NCBI GenBank assembly: GCA_937895955.1
Contig: CALAZI010000134.1
Location: 1 to 9,502, forward strand
DNA from: an uncultured Alphaproteobacteria bacterium
GTDB lineage: Bacteria > Pseudomonadota > Alphaproteobacteria > Caulobacterales > Parvularculaceae
Direction: 5' to 3'
DNA: 9,502 nucleotides
The position numbers and the translations under genes are program-made. This document shows positions 7,845 to 9,502 of the stretch, in pieces; within the stretch, counting starts at the first letter, position 1, and every line of letters starts with the position of its first letter. The notes beneath the pieces are model-generated. The model made no database searches. It saw only the letters and a list, made by a program, of their open reading frames with translations, and was not told the DNA's origin.

Positions 7845-7858
7845 GAATCCGCGGACTC
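7845..7858. promoter_or_regulatory. Pair of GANTC (CcrM-type) sites upstream of valS
   Basis: GAATC (7845-7849) and GACTC (7854-7858) lie four bases apart, 65-78 bp before the valS start codon, in the 91 bp available for its promoter. Together they form the near-palindrome GAATCCGCGGACTC around TCCGCGGA. GANTC is the CcrM methylation target in alphaproteobacteria, and methylated sites in promoters recruit GcrA in Caulobacter. A regulatory role here is inference. Confidence 0.35.
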
Positions 7859-7871
7859 AAATTCAGGGCAA

Positions 7872-7899
7872 TAAAAAAGCCGGCGTTTCCGCCGGCTTT
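7872..7899 (-). terminator. Rho-independent terminator of popZ
   Basis: On the minus strand AAAGCCGGC (7899-7891) pairs with GCCGGCTTT (7884-7876) in a perfect 9-bp GC-rich stem with a 6-base loop. The transcript then runs directly into a T-tract (TTTTTTAT, counting the last stem bases). It begins 22 bp after the popZ stop codon. The T-tract is present only in the minus direction, so it ends popZ or tolC-popZ transcripts rather than anything from the plus strand. Confidence 0.88.
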
Positions 7900-7921
7900 C
7901 CGAAACCCCTGGGGGCTCGCG

Positions 7922-8401
7922 CTAACGCCGGCGGCGGGCGACGCGCTGGACTTCCTCTTCCACCTTCTGCTCGACGATCTCGGCGAGATTGGCGTCAAGC
8001 CAGTCCTTGATCATCGGCCGCAACATCTCGACGACGATGTCCTCAAGCGTGTGGCCCTCGCCTGTCGAAATCTGCACCGATTGCGACAGGTTCATAAAGG
8101 CCCTCGAGGCGGCGTCGGCCGTCGCATTCTCAACGATGCCGTCTTCTTCGTCAGCCATGGCTTCGGCCACATTTTTTCTAATCATCTCAACATCTTCCGT
8201 TGCGAATTTCTGTTCAGGCTCGACCGCCGCCGGGGCGGGTTTCGGCCTCGGTTGCGGGGCGGGCGCGGCCTGGGCCGGCCGGGGCGGCTCGGCGCGCGCC
8301 GCGGGTCTCGCCGGCGTCGCGTCTTCTTCATCCTCGGAAATGATGCGCCGGATCGAGGCGAGGATTTCCTCCATGCTCGGTTCTGGCTGTGCGTTGCTCA
8401 T
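7922..8401 (-). CDS. popZ: Polar organising protein PopZ (DUF2497 family)
   Basis: PopZ self-assembles into a ribosome-free condensate at the cell pole, anchors ParB-bound chromosome origins and recruits cell-cycle regulators; this is known from Caulobacter. Here it has 159 residues and the expected three parts. The N-terminal client-binding helix is SMEEILASIRRIIS (9-22), followed by the acidic EDEED. Next comes a disordered linker (28-63) with 12 prolines, five Arg/Lys and only three Glu. After a middle segment with an acidic patch (DEED 84-87), the C-terminal oligomerisation helices run from about 117 to the end (TLEDIVVEMLRPMIKDWLD, then IVEQKVEEEVQRVARRRR). Both conserved ends match the family closely. 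The gene lies between tolC and valS and has its own terminator. The linker is short and mildly basic, whereas the Caulobacter linker is long and acidic. Confidence 0.9.
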   Translation of the reverse strand: MSNAQPEPSMEEILASIRRIISEDEEDATPARPAARAEPPRPAQAAPAPQPRPKPAPAAVEPEQKFATEDVEMIRKNVAEAMADEEDGIVENATADAASRAFMNLSQSVQISTGEGHTLEDIVVEMLRPMIKDWLDANLAEIVEQKVEEEVQRVARRRR

Positions 8402-8429
8402 GGACCAGTCGCCCTGTCGTGTTGCGCCC

Positions 8430-8448
8430 TCGGTCGGCTATCGACCGA
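8430..8448 (-). promoter_or_regulatory. Small stem-loop in the popZ leader
   Basis: TCGGTCG (8430-8436) and CGACCGA (8442-8448) are perfect 7-bp complements around a 5-base loop, 28 bases upstream of the popZ start codon. No T-tract follows on either strand, so it is not a terminator. It could be an operator or a leader structure; the role is unknown. Confidence 0.3.
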
Positions 8449-8503
8449 AACCTTCTCGATCGCTTCTTCTCTGCCGCTTCGCGCCAAGGTGCAACCCTCT
8501 GAT

Positions 8504-8517
8504 TTAACCCGGGTTAA
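8504..8517. promoter_or_regulatory. Perfect 14-bp palindrome over the tolC stop, upstream of popZ
   Basis: TTAACCCGGGTTAA contains the tolC TAA stop codon and lies 103-116 bp upstream of the popZ start codon. It has the form TTAA-N6-TTAA, one base shorter in spacing than the CtrA recognition pattern TTAA-N7-TTAA of alphaproteobacteria. Regulatory function is speculative. Confidence 0.25.
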
Positions 8518-9502
8518 CGGGACCGTCGGGGTTTTCCGCGTCAAAGGCGGGGGCGCCCTCCGGTCCAAGAACCCCCATCGCGGCCAAAAGCTGGAACGTC
8601 GCGGTCCTTGCGTCCCGTTCGGCGTTGGCGAGCGCAACCTGCGCGTTGAGGAATTCCTGTTCAGCGTCGAGGACATCAAGCGTCGTCCTGACGCCAAGCT
8701 GCGCCTCGCGGCGCACGCCCGTCAGCGCCAGTTCGTTCGCTTCGACCTGCGCCGTCGCCGAGACGATATTGGCGCGCGCCGCCTGCAACTGCTCCCACGC
8801 GCCGGTCACCGCCGCCGTCGCGCGCCGTTCAGCCTCGTCGATGCGGCGCCGGTCGGCTTCATTGAGCGCCTTCGCCTCGCGCACGCGGCTGATATTGAGG
8901 CCGCCGAGAAAGATCGGCACCGTCGCGCGCGCGCCATAGGCGAATTGCTCGTCGGTGTTGATGAAAGAGTTCGGTTCCTCCGCATACTGATAAGACGCCG
9001 TCAAGGAAATCGTCGGCGAGAACGCGCCCTTGGCGACAGCGACATTGCGGCGCGAGGCCTGTTCGGCCATGCGCGCGCGGATGACGACCGGCGCGCCGGC
9101 GGCGGCGATCGCCTGCGCATCTTCGAGCGATGTCGGCGCCGGCGGCAAACCGGGATCGGGATCGAGCGTCGCCGGCGTCTGGCCGATGATTTCAGCGAAT
9201 GTCGCGCGGCTGACCGCAAGGCGCGCCTGCGCCGTCGTCAATTGCGCCCGCGACTGGGCGAGACGCGCATCCGCCTGCGCGACATCCGTCTTCGTCACCT
9301 CGCCGACATCGAAGCGAAGCTGCGCCTCACGCTGCTGGCGCAGAAGAACCTCGACATTGTTTTTTGTCGCCTCATAAACAGCCATGTCGCGAACGACGTC
9401 GAAATAGGCTTGCGCGGCGCGCTGCAGGACATCCTGCTCGACAAGCGCCAATTGCGCGTTGCCGGCCTTGACGCGCGCTTTCGCCGCGCGGATGGCGTTG
9501 AA
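8504..9502 (-). CDS. tolC: TolC-family outer-membrane efflux/secretion channel, N-terminus outside window
   Basis: TolC-type trimers form an outer-membrane channel and periplasmic tunnel used by type I secretion and drug-efflux systems. The frame is open to the window edge; 332 C-terminal residues are visible of an expected 450-500. The TTG at 9451 is internal because FNAIRAAKARVKAGNAQLAL continues upstream in frame and is typical TolC sequence. Long amphipathic helices rich in Ala, Arg, Gln and Glu (AQADARLAQSRAQLTTAQARLAVSRA) are visible. A strand-rich barrel segment follows (FSPTISLTASYQYAEEP). The family's second repeat ends in TLDVLDAEQEFLNAQVALANAERD and LLAAMG. The C-terminus is acidic and proline/glycine-rich with no added domain. 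In Caulobacter the equivalent position next to popZ is occupied by an S-layer secretion TolC homologue (recalled, not checked). Membrane-fusion and ABC partners are not in the window. Confidence 0.93.
   Translation of the reverse strand, partial: FNAIRAAKARVKAGNAQLALVEQDVLQRAAQAYFDVVRDMAVYEATKNNVEVLLRQQREAQLRFDVGEVTKTDVAQADARLAQSRAQLTTAQARLAVSRATFAEIIGQTPATLDPDPGLPPAPTSLEDAQAIAAAGAPVVIRARMAEQASRRNVAVAKGAFSPTISLTASYQYAEEPNSFINTDEQFAYGARATVPIFLGGLNISRVREAKALNEADRRRIDEAERRATAAVTGAWEQLQAARANIVSATAQVEANELALTGVRREAQLGVRTTLDVLDAEQEFLNAQVALANAERDARTATFQLLAAMGVLGPEGAPAFDAENPDGPVNPG

Noticed and set aside
8504..9451. TolC-family gene beginning at a TTG at 9451
   Set aside because: The frame continues to the window edge with typical TolC sequence, so the gene is truncated by the window, not short.
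1..9502. CRISPR array, tRNA or rRNA genes, insertion sequences, prophage or toxin-antitoxin genes
   Set aside because: No regularly spaced direct repeats, cloverleaf-like sequences, transposase or integrase motifs, or small paired genes of those families were seen on either strand.

Overview
The window looks like chromosomal DNA of a moderately GC-rich alphaproteobacterium. Four things point there: a PopZ (DUF2497) polar-organiser gene next to valS and a TolC-family gene, an arrangement I recognise from Caulobacter and relatives; a thioredoxin-reductase-like ferredoxin-NADP reductase of the alphaproteobacterial kind; GANTC sites of the type methylated by CcrM in this class; and a CGTCATCCCG-type palindromic repeat. 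A placement near Caulobacterales or Parvularculales is inference only.

Left half, plus strand. Positions 1-687 hold the 3' part of a MetX-like alpha/beta hydrolase. After an 86-bp gap comes an exported S9-family serine peptidase (774-2840) with its own ribosome binding site and a weak promoter candidate. Then come a TrxR-like ferredoxin/flavodoxin-NADP(+) reductase (2927-3994) and a small secreted protein of unknown function (4092-4607). These genes share a strand, but gaps of 86-97 bp and unrelated functions make a single dedicated operon unlikely.

Middle. Positions 4608-5020 (413 bp) hold no convincing gene. They contain a long-loop inverted repeat just after the small gene, a 120-bp palindromic REP/MITE-like element (4708-4827), and two short related palindromes near 4904-4984.

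Right half, minus strand. Reading in the direction of transcription: the C-terminal two thirds of a TolC-family outer-membrane efflux/secretion channel (9502-8504), popZ (8401-7922) with a clear intrinsic terminator behind it, and a complete valyl-tRNA synthetase gene valS (7780-5021). The terminator separates popZ from valS, so valS probably has its own promoter in 7781-7871, where two GANTC sites lie. TolC acts at the envelope, PopZ organises the cell pole and chromosome origins, and ValRS charges tRNA; they are linked by conserved position rather than by pathway.

The oddest thing I found is a plus-strand reading frame with no stop codon from 4826 to the window end (1559 codons). It is antisense to all three right-hand genes and has a Shine-Dalgarno-like AAAGGAGGA six bases before an ATG at 4847. 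GC-driven avoidance of TTA, CTA and TCA codons probably explains it, but it spans three genes and their intergenic gaps. I saw no clearly novel multi-gene system, CRISPR array, tRNA, rRNA, insertion sequence or phage gene.
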